This document shows positions 36,845-47,220 of a stretch of DNA of 64,000 nucleotides, piece by piece. The translations under genes were made by a program, and so were the position numbers. This stretch comes from Ensifer canadensis (GTDB taxonomy: Bacteria; Pseudomonadota; Alphaproteobacteria; Rhizobiales; Rhizobiaceae), in the NCBI RefSeq assembly GCF_017488845.2, contig NZ_CP083370.1:3597501-3661500 (forward strand). The letters run 5' to 3'. Under the pieces are notes generated by a model. That model made no database searches, had not been told where the DNA came from, and saw nothing but the letters and a program-made list of their open reading frames with translations. Position 1 is the stretch's first letter; each line of letters begins with the position of its first letter.

Positions 36845-39800
36845 ATGGGCGTGAAATACAATCCGAAGCGGGACAGACACATCGACGCAGCGAAGGCGGC
36901 GGCCATCAAACTGGGCACCGACGCGCTGGCGCCCGAGATCCTCTTCGGCGGGGCCAGCAACGACGACCTCGATCTTTATTCGGCGGACATGCTGGCACTG
37001 ACGGCGGCCCATGCGAGAAGCGAACTCGCACGCTGGGACGGCGGCAAACCTCAAGTGTCGGTTGAAACCGTGGCCGGCGTTGCGCCTGGCGGCACCGAGG
37101 TTTCGATCATTGCCGTCACCGAACACAACATGCCGTTCCTCTTTGATTCGGTCATGGGCGAGGTGACGACCACGCACCGCGATATCCATCTCGCGATCCA
37201 TCCCATTCTGGTCCAGGAACCGGGCAAGCCCGCCAAGCCGTTCGATCCGGACGAGCCGAGCGATCCGGCACACCGGATCAGCCACATCCAGATCCACCTG
37301 AGCAAGTTGACGCCGGTCGAGGCGCAATCGCTCAGCAACCGTATCCGCGATGTGCTCGAACAGGTTCATCAGGCCGTGCACGACTGGCCGGCGATGACGA
37401 CGCTGCTCGATCACGCGATGAAGGAACTCGAGGACTACAACGCCTCGCGCAAGAAGAGCGACCGCGACGAAGCGCTGGCCTTCCTTCGCTGGCTCAGGGA
37501 CAACAACTTCACCTTCCTCGGCATGCGCGAATACACCTATTCGGGCAAGGGCGGGAAGGCGACGGTCGAGCGCGGCAAGGGCAGGGGCCTCGGCATCCTT
37601 TCCAATCCCGATGTGCGCGTGCTGCGCCAGGGCAAGGACGCAGTTCTGACCACGCCGGAGATTCTGGCCTTCCTCGAAAGCCCGGATTTCCTGATCGTCA
37701 CCAAGGCCAATGTGAAGTCGGTCGTGCACCGCCGCGCCTATATGGACTACATCGGCGTCAAGCGTTTCGATGCCGACGGCAATGTCGCCGGCGAGCTGCG
37801 CATCGTCGGCCTGTTCACCTCCTCGGCCTATACCCGTCAGGCCGCGGAAATCCCGCTGCTGCGCCACAAGATCGAGAAGATCGTCGATCATTTCGGCTAC
37901 GATCCGCAGAGCCATTCCGGCAAGATGCTGGACAACACGCTCGAATCCTACCCGCGCGACGATCTCTTCCAGATCGACGTCGGCCTGCTCGCCGCCTTCT
38001 GCGAACAGATCAACGAGCTCGGCGACCGTCCGCGCATCCGCGTTCTGCCACGCATCGACCATTTCGACCGCTTCGTTTCGGTCATCGTCTTCGTACCGCG
38101 CGAGCAATATGATTCCGACGTTCGCGAGAAGATCGGGGACTATCTGAAGACGGCTTATGACGGTCGTGTTTCGGCCTACTACCCGGCCTTCCCCGAGGGC
38201 GGTCTGGCGCGCGTGCACTTCATCATCGGCCGGACCAGCGGCAAGACGCCGCGCATCCCCCAGGCCAAGCTCGAGGAGGCCGTGCGAGGCATCGTCACGC
38301 GCTGGATCGATCGCTTCGACCTGCTTGCCCGCAAGGATGGCATCGAGCTCAGCGTTGGCGAAGCCTACCAGGCGGCCTTTGCACCGGCCGAAGCCTATGC
38401 CGATCTCGCCGATATCGCCGCCTGCAAGGCGGAAGATCCGATCCGGATCTCGTTCTACCACTACAACCGCCCGGTCAATCGTCCTGATACGGCCGAGCTG
38501 AAGATCTTCCACGCCGGCGAACCCGTATCGCTTTCGCGCCGCGTGCCGCTGCTCGAAAATCTCGGCTTCCGGGTCATCAGCGAGCAGACCTACGACCTCA
38601 ACGTCGGCAAGCATGGCGAGGACCAGCATCGCGTCGTGCTGCACGACATGGAGTTGATCCATCGCGACGGCCATGCGCTCAATCTCGACAAGTCGGGTGC
38701 GGCGCTCGAGGAAGCCTTCCTCGCCGCCTGGAACGGCACGATCGAGGATGATAACTTCAACAGGCTGATCCTGCTCGCCGGCTTGAACGCCCGCGAAGTG
38801 ACGGTGCTGCGTGCCTATGCCCGCTACCTCCGCCAGGCCGGCATCACCTATTCGCAGGGCTATATCGCCGACACGCTGAACAAATATCCGGCGATTGCCG
38901 CCGATATCTTCAAGCTGTTCGTCACCCGCATGGACCCGGCGATCGAGGAGAAGCCGCGTGCCAAGAAGTGCAACGCCCTGATCGCATCGATCGAGACCGC
39001 ACTGTCGGCGGTACCGAGCCTCGACGAGGACCGGATCCTGCGCCGCTACGTCAACGCCATCGAGGCGACGCTCCGCACCAATTACTTCCAGAAGGATGCC
39101 GACGGAAAGCCGCGTGCGGTCCTTGCCGTCAAGCTCGATCCCAAGCAGCTCGAAGGCTTGCCCGAGCCGCGTCCGTTCCGCGAAATCTTCGTCTACGGCA
39201 CCGAAGTCGAAGGCGTGCATCTGCGTTTCGGCAAGGTCGCCCGTGGCGGTCTTCGCTGGTCCGACCGCGCACAGGACTACCGCACCGAAGTACTGGGCCT
39301 GGTGAAGGCACAGCAGGTCAAGAACGCCGTCATCGTGCCCGTTGGCGCCAAGGGTGGCTTCTACCCGAAGCAGCTGCCGGTTGGCGGCAACCGCGACGAG
39401 GTGTTCAAGGCCGGAACCGAAGCCTACAAGACCTTCATCCGCACGATGCTGTCGGTCACCGACAACATTGTCGGCCAGGATGTCGTGCCGCCGGCCGACA
39501 CGCTGCGCCGCGACGGTGACGATCCCTACTTCGTCGTTGCCGCCGACAAGGGCACGGCGACCTTCTCGGACACGGCCAACGGCCTGGCCCAGGAAGCAGG
39601 CTTCTGGCTCGATGACGCGTTCGCCTCAGGCGGATCGGCCGGCTACGACCACAAGAAGATGGGCATCACCGCCCGTGGCGCCTGGGAGACCGCCAAGCGG
39701 CACTTCCGCGAGATGGACATCGACATCCAGACCACTCCCTTCACCGTCGCCGGCGTCGGCGACATGTCGGGCGACGTCTTCGGCAACGGCATGCTGCTTT

Positions 39801-41638
39801 CGGAAAAGATCCGTCTGCTCGCGGCCTTCGACCATCGCGACATCTTCATCGATCCGAATCCGGATACGGATGTTTCCTTCGCCGAACGCAAGCGCATGTT
39901 CGCCCTGCCACGTTCGAGCTGGCAGGACTATGATCGCAAGACGCTCTCCGAAGGCGGGATGATCATTTCCCGCGCCGAAAAGTCGGTGACGCTGACACCG
40001 GAAGCCATGGCGGCGATCTGCATCGACAAGCAGAAGGCCACGCCGTTCGAGATCATGAACGCGATCCTGAAGAGCCAGGTCGATCTTCTCTGGTTCGGCG
40101 GCATCGGCACCTATGTGCGCGGCAGCAACGAGACGGATGCCGAGGTTGGCGACCGCGCCAACGACGCGATCCGTGTGGTCGCCGAAGAGGTCCGCGCCCG
40201 TGTCATCGGCGAGGGCGCAAACCTCGGCGTGACCCAGAAGGGCCGTATCGGCTTCGGCCTCAATGGCGGTCGCTGCAACTCCGACGCCATCGACAACTCG
40301 GCGGGCGTCAACTCGTCCGACGTCGAGGTCAACATCAAGATCGCGCTGGCCTCGGCGATGCGCGACGGTCGCCTGACCCGGCCGAAGCGCAACACGCTGC
40401 TGGCGTCGATGACCGAGGAAGTCGGCCATCTCGTACTGCGCAACAACTACGAGCAGTCGCTGGCAATCTCGCTCACCGAACTGCAGGGTACCGGAAACCG
40501 CACGACGCTCGGCCGCCTGATGACGCGACTCGAAGCCGACGGCCACCTCAACCGCAAGGTTGAGACGCTGCCGACCGACCAGGTCATGACCGAGCGCTAT
40601 CAGGCCGGCAAGCCGCTGACACGCGCGGAGATCGGCGTCCTCCTGTCCTACTCGAAGCTGGTGCTGTTCGACGAGCTGATCGCCAGCGAGCTTCCCGACG
40701 ACCCGTATTTCACGGCGACCCTGGAACGCTACTTCCCCGGCAAGATGCGCAAGACTTATGCCGGCGACATCCACGGCCACCGGCTGCGCCGCGAGATCAT
40801 CGCGACGGTGCTGGCCAACGAAACCATCAATCGCGGCGGCCCCGCTTTCGTCTCGACCTTGACGGATGCCACCGGCTTCCTCTCGGCAGACGTCGTCAAG
40901 GCGGCTGTTTTGGCACTCGATGGCTTCGACCTGCCGCGGATCTATGACGAGATCGATGCCCTGGACAATCGCATCAGCGGCGCCCTCCAGAATGCGCTCT
41001 ACCAGGAAGTCGGGCGCATCTTCACGCTCGTGACGGAGCGGGCCCTGCGCACCCATGCGGCAACGGGTTCGGTTTCGGAAGCCGTGACGCGCCTGCGCGA
41101 CGGGCTGCAGAAGCTGCGCAGCACCATGCGCACCGCGATTTCAGGCGAAACCGCCGACGAAGCTCGGGTAAAGACCGCAGCCTTCGTCGAGGGCGGCGTG
41201 CCGGAGAAACTGGCGGATGAGATCCTGGAACTGGCGCTGATGACCCTCGTGCCCGAAATCATGCAGATATCAGCTGAAACCGGCGAGACGCTGAGCCGCA
41301 CGGCACAGGGTTATTTTGCCGTCACCGAAACGCTGCGGATCAACCGCCTGCTGGCGGCAGCCGACCGCGTACCGGCAACCGAGCAGTTCGAGGCAATGGC
41401 GCTGTCGCGCGCGATCTCGGACATTGCCGGCGCCAGACGCGACATCACCGCAGCGGCGCTGCGCGAGCAGAAGAGCGAGCGCAATCCCGTCCAGGCCTGG
41501 CAGGAAAACGACCGCGAACGCGTTTCACGCGCGGGCGGCCAGCTGACGCTCCTGACTGAGAAGGGCGAGACCACGCTTGCCAAGATCACGGTTGCCGCGG
41601 GTCTGCTCAACGACCTTGCACGCGGCAGGGTGAAATGA
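36845..41638 (+). CDS. gdhA: NAD-specific glutamate dehydrogenase, large (180-kDa) class
   Basis: A ~1597-residue protein of the large bacterial NAD-GDH class, which deaminates glutamate to 2-oxoglutarate. The long N-terminal half carries ACT-like regulatory segments. The catalytic core is in the second half: RFGKVARGGLRWSDRAQDYR, VPVGAKGGFYPKQ with the catalytic lysine, TDNIVGQDVVPP, DDPYFVVAADKGTATFSD, and VIGEGANLGVTQKGRI in the NAD domain. I start at ATG 36845 (MGVKYNPKRD) because GGGAGAAAC precedes it; ATG 36827 lacks a site. Single gene, followed 17 nt later by an intergenic repeat. Confidence 0.96.
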   Translation: MGVKYNPKRDRHIDAAKAAAIKLGTDALAPEILFGGASNDDLDLYSADMLALTAAHARSELARWDGGKPQVSVETVAGVAPGGTEVSIIAVTEHNMPFLFDSVMGEVTTTHRDIHLAIHPILVQEPGKPAKPFDPDEPSDPAHRISHIQIHLSKLTPVEAQSLSNRIRDVLEQVHQAVHDWPAMTTLLDHAMKELEDYNASRKKSDRDEALAFLRWLRDNNFTFLGMREYTYSGKGGKATVERGKGRGLGILSNPDVRVLRQGKDAVLTTPEILAFLESPDFLIVTKANVKSVVHRRAYMDYIGVKRFDADGNVAGELRIVGLFTSSAYTRQAAEIPLLRHKIEKIVDHFGYDPQSHSGKMLDNTLESYPRDDLFQIDVGLLAAFCEQINELGDRPRIRVLPRIDHFDRFVSVIVFVPREQYDSDVREKIGDYLKTAYDGRVSAYYPAFPEGGLARVHFIIGRTSGKTPRIPQAKLEEAVRGIVTRWIDRFDLLARKDGIELSVGEAYQAAFAPAEAYADLADIAACKAEDPIRISFYHYNRPVNRPDTAELKIFHAGEPVSLSRRVPLLENLGFRVISEQTYDLNVGKHGEDQHRVVLHDMELIHRDGHALNLDKSGAALEEAFLAAWNGTIEDDNFNRLILLAGLNAREVTVLRAYARYLRQAGITYSQGYIADTLNKYPAIAADIFKLFVTRMDPAIEEKPRAKKCNALIASIETALSAVPSLDEDRILRRYVNAIEATLRTNYFQKDADGKPRAVLAVKLDPKQLEGLPEPRPFREIFVYGTEVEGVHLRFGKVARGGLRWSDRAQDYRTEVLGLVKAQQVKNAVIVPVGAKGGFYPKQLPVGGNRDEVFKAGTEAYKTFIRTMLSVTDNIVGQDVVPPADTLRRDGDDPYFVVAADKGTATFSDTANGLAQEAGFWLDDAFASGGSAGYDHKKMGITARGAWETAKRHFREMDIDIQTTPFTVAGVGDMSGDVFGNGMLLSEKIRLLAAFDHRDIFIDPNPDTDVSFAERKRMFALPRSSWQDYDRKTLSEGGMIISRAEKSVTLTPEAMAAICIDKQKATPFEIMNAILKSQVDLLWFGGIGTYVRGSNETDAEVGDRANDAIRVVAEEVRARVIGEGANLGVTQKGRIGFGLNGGRCNSDAIDNSAGVNSSDVEVNIKIALASAMRDGRLTRPKRNTLLASMTEEVGHLVLRNNYEQSLAISLTELQGTGNRTTLGRLMTRLEADGHLNRKVETLPTDQVMTERYQAGKPLTRAEIGVLLSYSKLVLFDELIASELPDDPYFTATLERYFPGKMRKTYAGDIHGHRLRREIIATVLANETINRGGPAFVSTLTDATGFLSADVVKAAVLALDGFDLPRIYDEIDALDNRISGALQNALYQEVGRIFTLVTERALRTHAATGSVSEAVTRLRDGLQKLRSTMRTAISGETADEARVKTAAFVEGGVPEKLADEILELALMTLVPEIMQISAETGETLSRTAQGYFAVTETLRINRLLAAADRVPATEQFEAMALSRAISDIAGARRDITAAALREQKSERNPVQAWQENDRERVSRAGGQLTLLTEKGETTLAKITVAAGLLNDLARGRVK

Positions 41639-41654
41639 CACAGTCCGCCCCGGA

Positions 41655-41760
41655 CTACAGCGCCGGGCGTCTTATTAGACGCGCAAAGGTCGCTGTAGCA
41701 GTTTGAATTGCTGCATGGTTTAATCCTTAAATCGAATAGGATTTAAGGAAACATGCAGTA
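41655..41760 (+). repeat. second intergenic repeat family, copy 1
   Basis: A ~106-bp element made of two hairpins. CTACAGCG ... CGCTGTAG encloses GCGTCTTATTAGACGC; TGCATG ... CATGCA encloses CCTTAAATC GAATAG GATTTAAGG. Copies occur at 43325 and, inverted, at 54500. It starts 17 bases after the gdhA stop. Confidence 0.82.
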
Positions 41761-41824
41761 GCGCAAGATCGGGCCGGGGATGCTCCGTCAACCCGGTCTC
41801 GATGAGCGAGATATGACGATCTTT

Positions 41825-41858
41825 CTGCGCCGCGCGTTCATTAGAACGCACGGCGCAG
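41825..41858 (+). repeat. long near-perfect hairpin upstream of the UMF1 transporter gene
   Basis: CTGCGCCG (41825-41832) pairs with CGGCGCAG (41851-41858), and GCGTTC (41834-41839) with GAACGC (41844-41849) around an ATTA loop. There is one C-A mismatch in a 15-bp stem. It lies 19 bases before the TTG start of the transporter and could be a cis-acting RNA structure or a further mosaic repeat module. Confidence 0.6.
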
Positions 41859-41877
41859 TCATTTCCGGGAGGGGTAA

Positions 41878-43311
41878 TTGGCGATTTCGGCGGACAGGGC
41901 TGCAGACAAGCCGGGAACGACCCGTCTCGGCATTGCCGGATGGATGCTGTTCGACTGGGCGGCCCAACCGTTCTTCACGGTGATCACCACCTTCATCTTC
42001 GGCCCCTACTTCGTTTCCCGGCTGACTGAGGATCATGCTATCGGCCAGGCGATGTGGGGCTATACGCTCACCATTTCCGGCATCATCATCGCCATTCTCT
42101 CCCCGGTTCTCGGCTCGATCGCCGACGCCACCGGACCGCGCAAGCCGTGGATCGGCTTTTTCGCCATCATCAAGATCGTATCGCTGGCGATGCTCTGGTT
42201 TGCCGCCCCCGGCTCACCGATCATCTACGCCGTCATCTTCATGGTGCTGGCCACCGTCGCTGCCGAATTCTCGATCGTGTTCAATGATTCGATGATGACG
42301 CGACTTGTGGACGAGAAGGACATCGGCCGCATTTCCAACATCGCCTGGGGCCTCGGCTATCTCGGCGGGATGATCGTGCTCATCGCTGTCGTGGCGCTTC
42401 TTGCCGGAAATCCGGAAACCGGCAAGACCGCTCTCGGCATCGATCCGCTGTTTGGGCTCGATCCGGCAAAGGGCGAGGACGCGCGCATCACCGGGCCGAT
42501 ATCGGCGCTCTGGTACCTCGTGTTCATCATTCCGATGTTCCTGTTCACGCCGGATGCGACCAAGGCGACCATGTCGCTTGCAGGGGCGACCCGAACGGGA
42601 CTGCGCGAACTGAAAGGCACACTCGGCGAACTCAGGCAAAGGCGCGGCATCCTGCGCTTCCTCATCGCCCGCATGATCTTTCAGGATGGGGTCAATGGCC
42701 TGCTGGCACTGGGCGGCACCTTCGCCGCCGCCATGTTCGCCTGGCAAACCATGGAACTCGGCATCTATGGCATCATCCTCAACGTCGTTGCCATCGGTGG
42801 CTGCCTCTATGCAAGCAAGCTCGATGCCCGGCTCGGTTCAAAGACCATCGTGATCGCCAGCCTGGTCTGCCTGATCATTGCCACGCTTGGCATCGTCTCG
42901 ACAGGACCGGGCTTCACCTTCTTCGGTCTGCTTCCCCTGCCGACGGACGATTCGGGCGGCATCTTCGGCACTGCAGCCGAGAAGGCCTATATCGTCTACG
43001 GCCTGCTCGTCGGTATCGCCTTCGGGCCGGTTCAGGCGTCGTCGCGCTCCTATCTGGCGCGCAGCGTCAGCCTGGACGAAGCAGGGCGCTACTTTGGTCT
43101 CTATGCACTTTCCGGCCGTGCGACGTCGTTTCTTGCGCCCGCGTCGGTCGCCACGATCACGCTCATGACCGGCTCCGCCCGCATCGGCATGATGGCGCTC
43201 GTCGTCTTCCTCGTCCTCGGTTTTCTGATCCTGCTGCGCACGCCTTATCCGGCGAATGCCGGACATACGAAAGCCGCCGCGTCCTGGGGACGCGACGGCT
43301 CTGAGGAATAA
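41878..43311 (+). CDS. MFS transporter, UMF1 family
   Basis: A 477-residue, 12-helix membrane protein. The start IAGWMLFDWAAQPFFTVITTFIFGPYF with its WMLFDWA motif is the hallmark of UMF1 (vacuole effluxer Atg22-like) transporters, and IGRISNIAWGLGYLGGMI is the second conserved stretch. Such proteins are thought to export amino acids, but bacterial substrates are unknown. Start TTG 41878 with GGGAGGGG 4 bases before. It is flanked by two copies of the same repeat (41655, 43325). Confidence 0.9.
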   Translation: MAISADRAADKPGTTRLGIAGWMLFDWAAQPFFTVITTFIFGPYFVSRLTEDHAIGQAMWGYTLTISGIIIAILSPVLGSIADATGPRKPWIGFFAIIKIVSLAMLWFAAPGSPIIYAVIFMVLATVAAEFSIVFNDSMMTRLVDEKDIGRISNIAWGLGYLGGMIVLIAVVALLAGNPETGKTALGIDPLFGLDPAKGEDARITGPISALWYLVFIIPMFLFTPDATKATMSLAGATRTGLRELKGTLGELRQRRGILRFLIARMIFQDGVNGLLALGGTFAAAMFAWQTMELGIYGIILNVVAIGGCLYASKLDARLGSKTIVIASLVCLIIATLGIVSTGPGFTFFGLLPLPTDDSGGIFGTAAEKAYIVYGLLVGIAFGPVQASSRSYLARSVSLDEAGRYFGLYALSGRATSFLAPASVATITLMTGSARIGMMALVVFLVLGFLILLRTPYPANAGHTKAAASWGRDGSEE

Positions 43312-43324
43312 AACTCGGACTTTA

Positions 43325-43430
43325 CTACAGCGCCGTGCGTCTTATTAACGCGCAAAGGTCGCTGTAGCACTTTGAATTGCTGCATGTTTTTATCCTTAAA
43401 TCGAATAGGATTTATGGAAACATGCAGTAG
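43325..43430 (+). repeat. second intergenic repeat family, copy 2
   Basis: Nearly identical to the copy at 41655, with small changes in the inner hairpin (CTTATTAACGC; GATTTATGG). It lies between the UMF1 transporter stop and the convergent purH stop. Confidence 0.82.
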
Positions 43431-43455
43431 CAACTGAAAATGCAACCGATCCGGT

Positions 43456-45066
43456 TTAGTGGCGGAAGTGGCGCATACCGGTGAAGACCATCGCAACGCC
43501 ATGCTCGTCGGCCGCGGCAATCACTTCCTCGTCGCGCATCGAACCACCGGGCTGGATCACCGCCGTGGCACCGGCAGCGATCGCCGACAGCAAGCCATCG
43601 GCAAACGGCAGGAAAGCCTCGGAGGCGACGGCCGAGCCGCGCGTCAACGGCGTTGCGAGGCCGAGCGCCTTGGCGGCTTCTTCGGCCTTGATCGCGGCGA
43701 TGCGGGCCGAATCGACCCGGCTCATCTGCCCGGCGCCGATGCCTGCGGTCTGGCCATCCTTGGCATAGACGACGGCGTTCGACTTGACGTGTTTTGCCAC
43801 CTTGAAGGCAAACTTCATGTCTTCCAGTTCCTGCGCCGTCGGTGCACGCTTGGTCACCACCTTCAGCTCCAGGTCTTCGACCATGCCGTTGTCGCGGGTC
43901 TGGACGAGAAGGCCGCCGGATACGGTCTTGGCGGAAAGGCCGGGGATGCGCGGATCCGGCAGGGCGCCCGTGGTCAAGAGCCGCAGGTTCGGCTTGCGGG
44001 CGATGACGGCCTTGGCCTCATCGCTGACCTCAGGCGCGATGATCACTTCGGTAAAGAGCTTGACGATCGCTTCGGCCGTTTCCGCATCGAGCATCTGGTT
44101 GAGCGCGATGATGCCGCCAAAAGCTGAGGTGGAATCGCAGGCAAGCGCGCGTCGATAAGCTTCGACCAGCGTCGGGGCCGTGGCCACGCCGCAAGGATTG
44201 GCATGCTTGATGATCGCCACGGCCGGGGCTTTTTCCGGCAGGAACTCGGCGACGAGTTCGAAGGCGGCATCGGTGTCGTTGATGTTGTTGTAGGAAAGCT
44301 GCTTGCCCTGCAGCAGCTTAGCTGTGGCAACGCCCGGACGGTTCTCGCCGGTGACGTAGAAGCCCGCCTTCTGGTGCGGATTCTCACCGTAGCGCATCTC
44401 CTCCTTCAAGACGCCGCCGAGAACGCGGTGGCGCGGCATCGGCGTGTCGAGCGCCTCGGCAAACCAGTTGGAAATGGCTGCGTCATAGGCGGCCGTGCGG
44501 GCATAGGCCTTGGCCGCCATCTTCTGGCGGAAGGCATAGGTCGTCGCGCCTGCTGCAAGTTCTTCGAGCAGGACCGGATAGTCGGCCGGATCGGTGACAA
44601 TTGTGACATAGGCGTGGTTCTTGGCGGATGCGCGGATCATCGCCGGGCCGCCGATATCGATGTTCTCGACCGTCGTCGGATAATCGCCGCCCTGCGCGCG
44701 AACCTCCTCGAAGGGATAGAGATTGATCACCGCCAGATCGATCGCGGTGATGCCATGTGCCGACATCGCCGCCTGATGCTCGGCATCGTCGCGGATTGCC
44801 AGCAGGCCGCCATGCACGCCCGGGTGAAGGGTTTTGACCCGGCCATCCATAACCTCGGGAAAGCCGGTGAGTTCGGCGACGTCGCTGACTGGCAACCCCG
44901 CCTGCGACAGTGCCTTGTGGGTGCCGCCGGTCGAAACCAGACGTACGCCTTTTTCATGCAGCGCACGGGCAAGCTCGACGACACCGGTCTTGTCGGACAC
45001 GGAAAGAAGAGCGGTCCGGACTGGAACCTCGTTCGGGGCGGGAATTTTCTTGGAGGCGACAGCCAT
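43456..45066 (-). CDS. purH: bifunctional AICAR transformylase/IMP cyclohydrolase
   Basis: A ~536-residue enzyme for the last two steps of IMP synthesis. The N-terminal IMP cyclohydrolase domain has [31 protein letters not shown] and [23 protein letters not shown]. The C-terminal transformylase domain has [13 protein letters not shown] [14 protein letters not shown], the KHANPCGVA catalytic Lys-His motif and [13 protein letters not shown], ending MRHFRH. I start at ATG 45066 (MAVASKK), which has AAAGGAG 8 bases upstream. Downstream of the heparinase-like gene in the same orientation (gap 134 nt). Confidence 0.97.
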   Translation of the reverse strand: MAVASKKIPAPNEVPVRTALLSVSDKTGVVELARALHEKGVRLVSTGGTHKALSQAGLPVSDVAELTGFPEVMDGRVKTLHPGVHGGLLAIRDDAEHQAAMSAHGITAIDLAVINLYPFEEVRAQGGDYPTTVENIDIGGPAMIRASAKNHAYVTIVTDPADYPVLLEELAAGATTYAFRQKMAAKAYARTAAYDAAISNWFAEALDTPMPRHRVLGGVLKEEMRYGENPHQKAGFYVTGENRPGVATAKLLQGKQLSYNNINDTDAAFELVAEFLPEKAPAVAIIKHANPCGVATAPTLVEAYRRALACDSTSAFGGIIALNQMLDAETAEAIVKLFTEVIIAPEVSDEAKAVIARKPNLRLLTTGALPDPRIPGLSAKTVSGGLLVQTRDNGMVEDLELKVVTKRAPTAQELEDMKFAFKVAKHVKSNAVVYAKDGQTAGIGAGQMSRVDSARIAAIKAEEAAKALGLATPLTRGSAVASEAFLPFADGLLSAIAAGATAVIQPGGSMRDEEVIAAADEHGVAMVFTGMRHFRH

Positions 45067-45200
45067 CAACCATGCTCCTTTGGCGGCGCCGGACGCCCGG
45101 GAGGATGCTCCGGCGATTGGGATGGCTGCCCGTTAGCATAGCTTGCCGGCCGAAGAAACCTCGGCAGGCCAACATCCTAAAATAAGGGGCGCAGTTGGCC

Positions 45201-46889
45201 TCAGTTCGTGCGCGAGAAGGTCCATTGGATCTCCGGCTGCCTGGCAACGGCGAAGGTCACCGTCAGCTGCGACGAGGCGCGAATGCCCGAGGGATCGGCA
45301 AAGAAGATGTCTTCCTCGACCGCCAGCTCGCCGTCCTGGCAGGCAAACAGCCAGATTTCACCATCGGGCGCGGTCAGATAGATCTCGCGGCCGTTGTTCT
45401 GGCGAATAGTGACGGCCGGGTGGATATGGAAGCGGGCGACTGCCACGGCCAGGTTCGTTTCATCAGGATCGCTGCCGTCGGCGCGCGAAAGCCGGTCACG
45501 CCCACGGATCATCCGGCCGCCGTTCAGCACGCCGATGTCGCGCTCGTGCAGGATCCCAAAGGACGAGAGATAACCGTCATGGTTTGCCATGACGGATTCC
45601 TGGCGGCCCGGTTCGTCCTTGCGCTCGACGACGACGCGCGAGACGCCGCTGGTGATGATCGGGCCCAGAAACCGTGACTGCGAGAAGCGTGAGGAGGACG
45701 TGTCGTTGACGGTCACGGTGGAGTGGGCGGCGGTCATCCGTGCCATCTGGCGGAATCGTTCGCCGGCAAATTTCGGCGCGCCCGAATTGATCACGAAACG
45801 CGTCTTGCCCGAGGACATTTCGAACGAGAGGCAGCCGGCATGGGCGCTACGCGACAGGTCGACTGAAAGCGGCCGGCCGGTATCGACGATGACCACGGTG
45901 TTTTCGATCGACAGGCGCTCGTAATGCGCGAGAGGCAGCGAGCGGAATGGCTCGCCGGCGGTTTCATCATAGCGCAGCACCGAGGCAAGCTCATGCGCCA
46001 GCACCGAGGTCGCGCCGTTGAAAAGCGCCAGTTCGCCGCCCTGGTGGCGGAAGAAGCGCAGTGCCGGATACATACGATCGATGCAAGGGATCAGGCGCGA
46101 CGGCACGTCATGCCCCAGATTGACATAGGTCTGGCGCAGCGGCAGCAGGTCGAGCAGCAACTCAAGCCCGGCCCGCGGGCTGCGCGAAAAGTGGCTGCCG
46201 TCGGCGAGAATCTGCCGATCAAGCTCGAAATCGAGATGGCGCGACGCCTTGCGGATCGCCGACGGCGTCGACGGCATCGAAACCGATGCCATGGCAAGCG
46301 CCATCCGCACACGCAGGCGAGCCTCGCCATCCCTGACCGTTTCGGCAATGTGACGGAGATAACGAACCTGGAAGGCCAGGCTTTTCAGGAAGCGGCGATA
46401 AAAGCCGTGCTCGGCATTGCGCAGGACCACCGGCGAATGCGAGAGCCATGCGATGATGCGCTGGGCGATGACGTCGGCATCCCAGGCAATGCCTCCGAAA
46501 TTGCGGCCGTGGGTGGCAATCCAGTCGTCAACGATCTGCCGCAGGCGCACGAAGCCGGCATCCTCGCGGATCGCCCGCAGATGCCTGAGCCAGCCGAACG
46601 AATGCAGGCGGGTGGCAAATTCCAGCGACGGCAGGTCGATCTCGAAGGGCGATTCGCCCTCGGTGTCGAGCACCCGCCCAGCCAGCGGAAAGCGACCCTC
46701 GAGGATCTCCTCGGCAACGAAGGGATCGACGGCTCTGAGGTCCGTCGGCGCAACGATCAGGCGGCCGGGCGTCGATCCGGTAAAGCGCAGCGACGAGACG
46801 CGGCCGACCGAAAGTCGCCGCGACACGCGGCGCCAACCTTCGCGCGCATACAGATAAGAAAGCCTTCGCCTGCCGGAAAACACCATCAA
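45201..46889 (-). CDS. heparinase II/III family protein
   Basis: 562 residues. The first ~300 form a helical toroid-like domain (FGWLRHLRAIREDAGFVRLRQIVDDWIATHGRNFGGIAWDADVIAQRIIAWL). The C-terminal beta-sandwich carries SAHAGCLSFEMSSGKTRFVINSG, RMTAAHSTVTVNDTSSS and GYLSSFGILHERDI, as in heparinase II/III-like proteins. No signal peptide is obvious; the first residues are basic. Its position between purH and rsmB in the same orientation is a common rhizobial arrangement from memory. The substrate is unknown, and true heparin lyase activity is unlikely. A role on an acidic surface polysaccharide is possible. Confidence 0.85.
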   Translation of the reverse strand: MMVFSGRRRLSYLYAREGWRRVSRRLSVGRVSSLRFTGSTPGRLIVAPTDLRAVDPFVAEEILEGRFPLAGRVLDTEGESPFEIDLPSLEFATRLHSFGWLRHLRAIREDAGFVRLRQIVDDWIATHGRNFGGIAWDADVIAQRIIAWLSHSPVVLRNAEHGFYRRFLKSLAFQVRYLRHIAETVRDGEARLRVRMALAMASVSMPSTPSAIRKASRHLDFELDRQILADGSHFSRSPRAGLELLLDLLPLRQTYVNLGHDVPSRLIPCIDRMYPALRFFRHQGGELALFNGATSVLAHELASVLRYDETAGEPFRSLPLAHYERLSIENTVVIVDTGRPLSVDLSRSAHAGCLSFEMSSGKTRFVINSGAPKFAGERFRQMARMTAAHSTVTVNDTSSSRFSQSRFLGPIITSGVSRVVVERKDEPGRQESVMANHDGYLSSFGILHERDIGVLNGGRMIRGRDRLSRADGSDPDETNLAVAVARFHIHPAVTIRQNNGREIYLTAPDGEIWLFACQDGELAVEEDIFFADPSGIRASSQLTVTFAVARQPEIQWTFSRTN

Positions 46890-47220
46890 CGCCCGTCGAT
46901 TTCCTTAATCCTGAAGCAAGCCGTTCGAGACGAACGAACGGCTGCATCGGCTTCGCGCCAGTATCACTCGCGCAGGGTTGCCCGAAAATCCCTATTCGAT
47001 CTCCGGTACGCACGATGCGCCGTTTCAAAATGTCAGAGCGTTCTTCTCTGTCCGAAAGGACGCGCGGCGCTCCGCGTGAACTCTGGATGGTGCCGGAAAG
47101 ATCATTAAACTTTTATCAATTTTATCGTCTTTGATAGGCTCATGGCCTTAAAGCGTCAAATGACGCGCCAAAACAGCCCGTGGCCGAGCCTTTCCGAAGA
47201 ACGAATCGACTTTTCCAGAC
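46890..47220. other. 331-bp intergenic region between rsmB and the heparinase-like gene
   Basis: No convincing gene. It contains a 9-bp perfect hairpin (46919-46927 with 46935-46943, 7-nt loop) close to the heparinase start, and an AT-rich stretch around 47098-47140 that could hold the promoter. Short open frames here lack ribosome sites. Confidence 0.5.

Noticed and set aside
36776..39220. An 814-codon open frame on the minus strand
   Set aside because: It is antisense to the well-supported glutamate dehydrogenase gene and has no recognisable motif.
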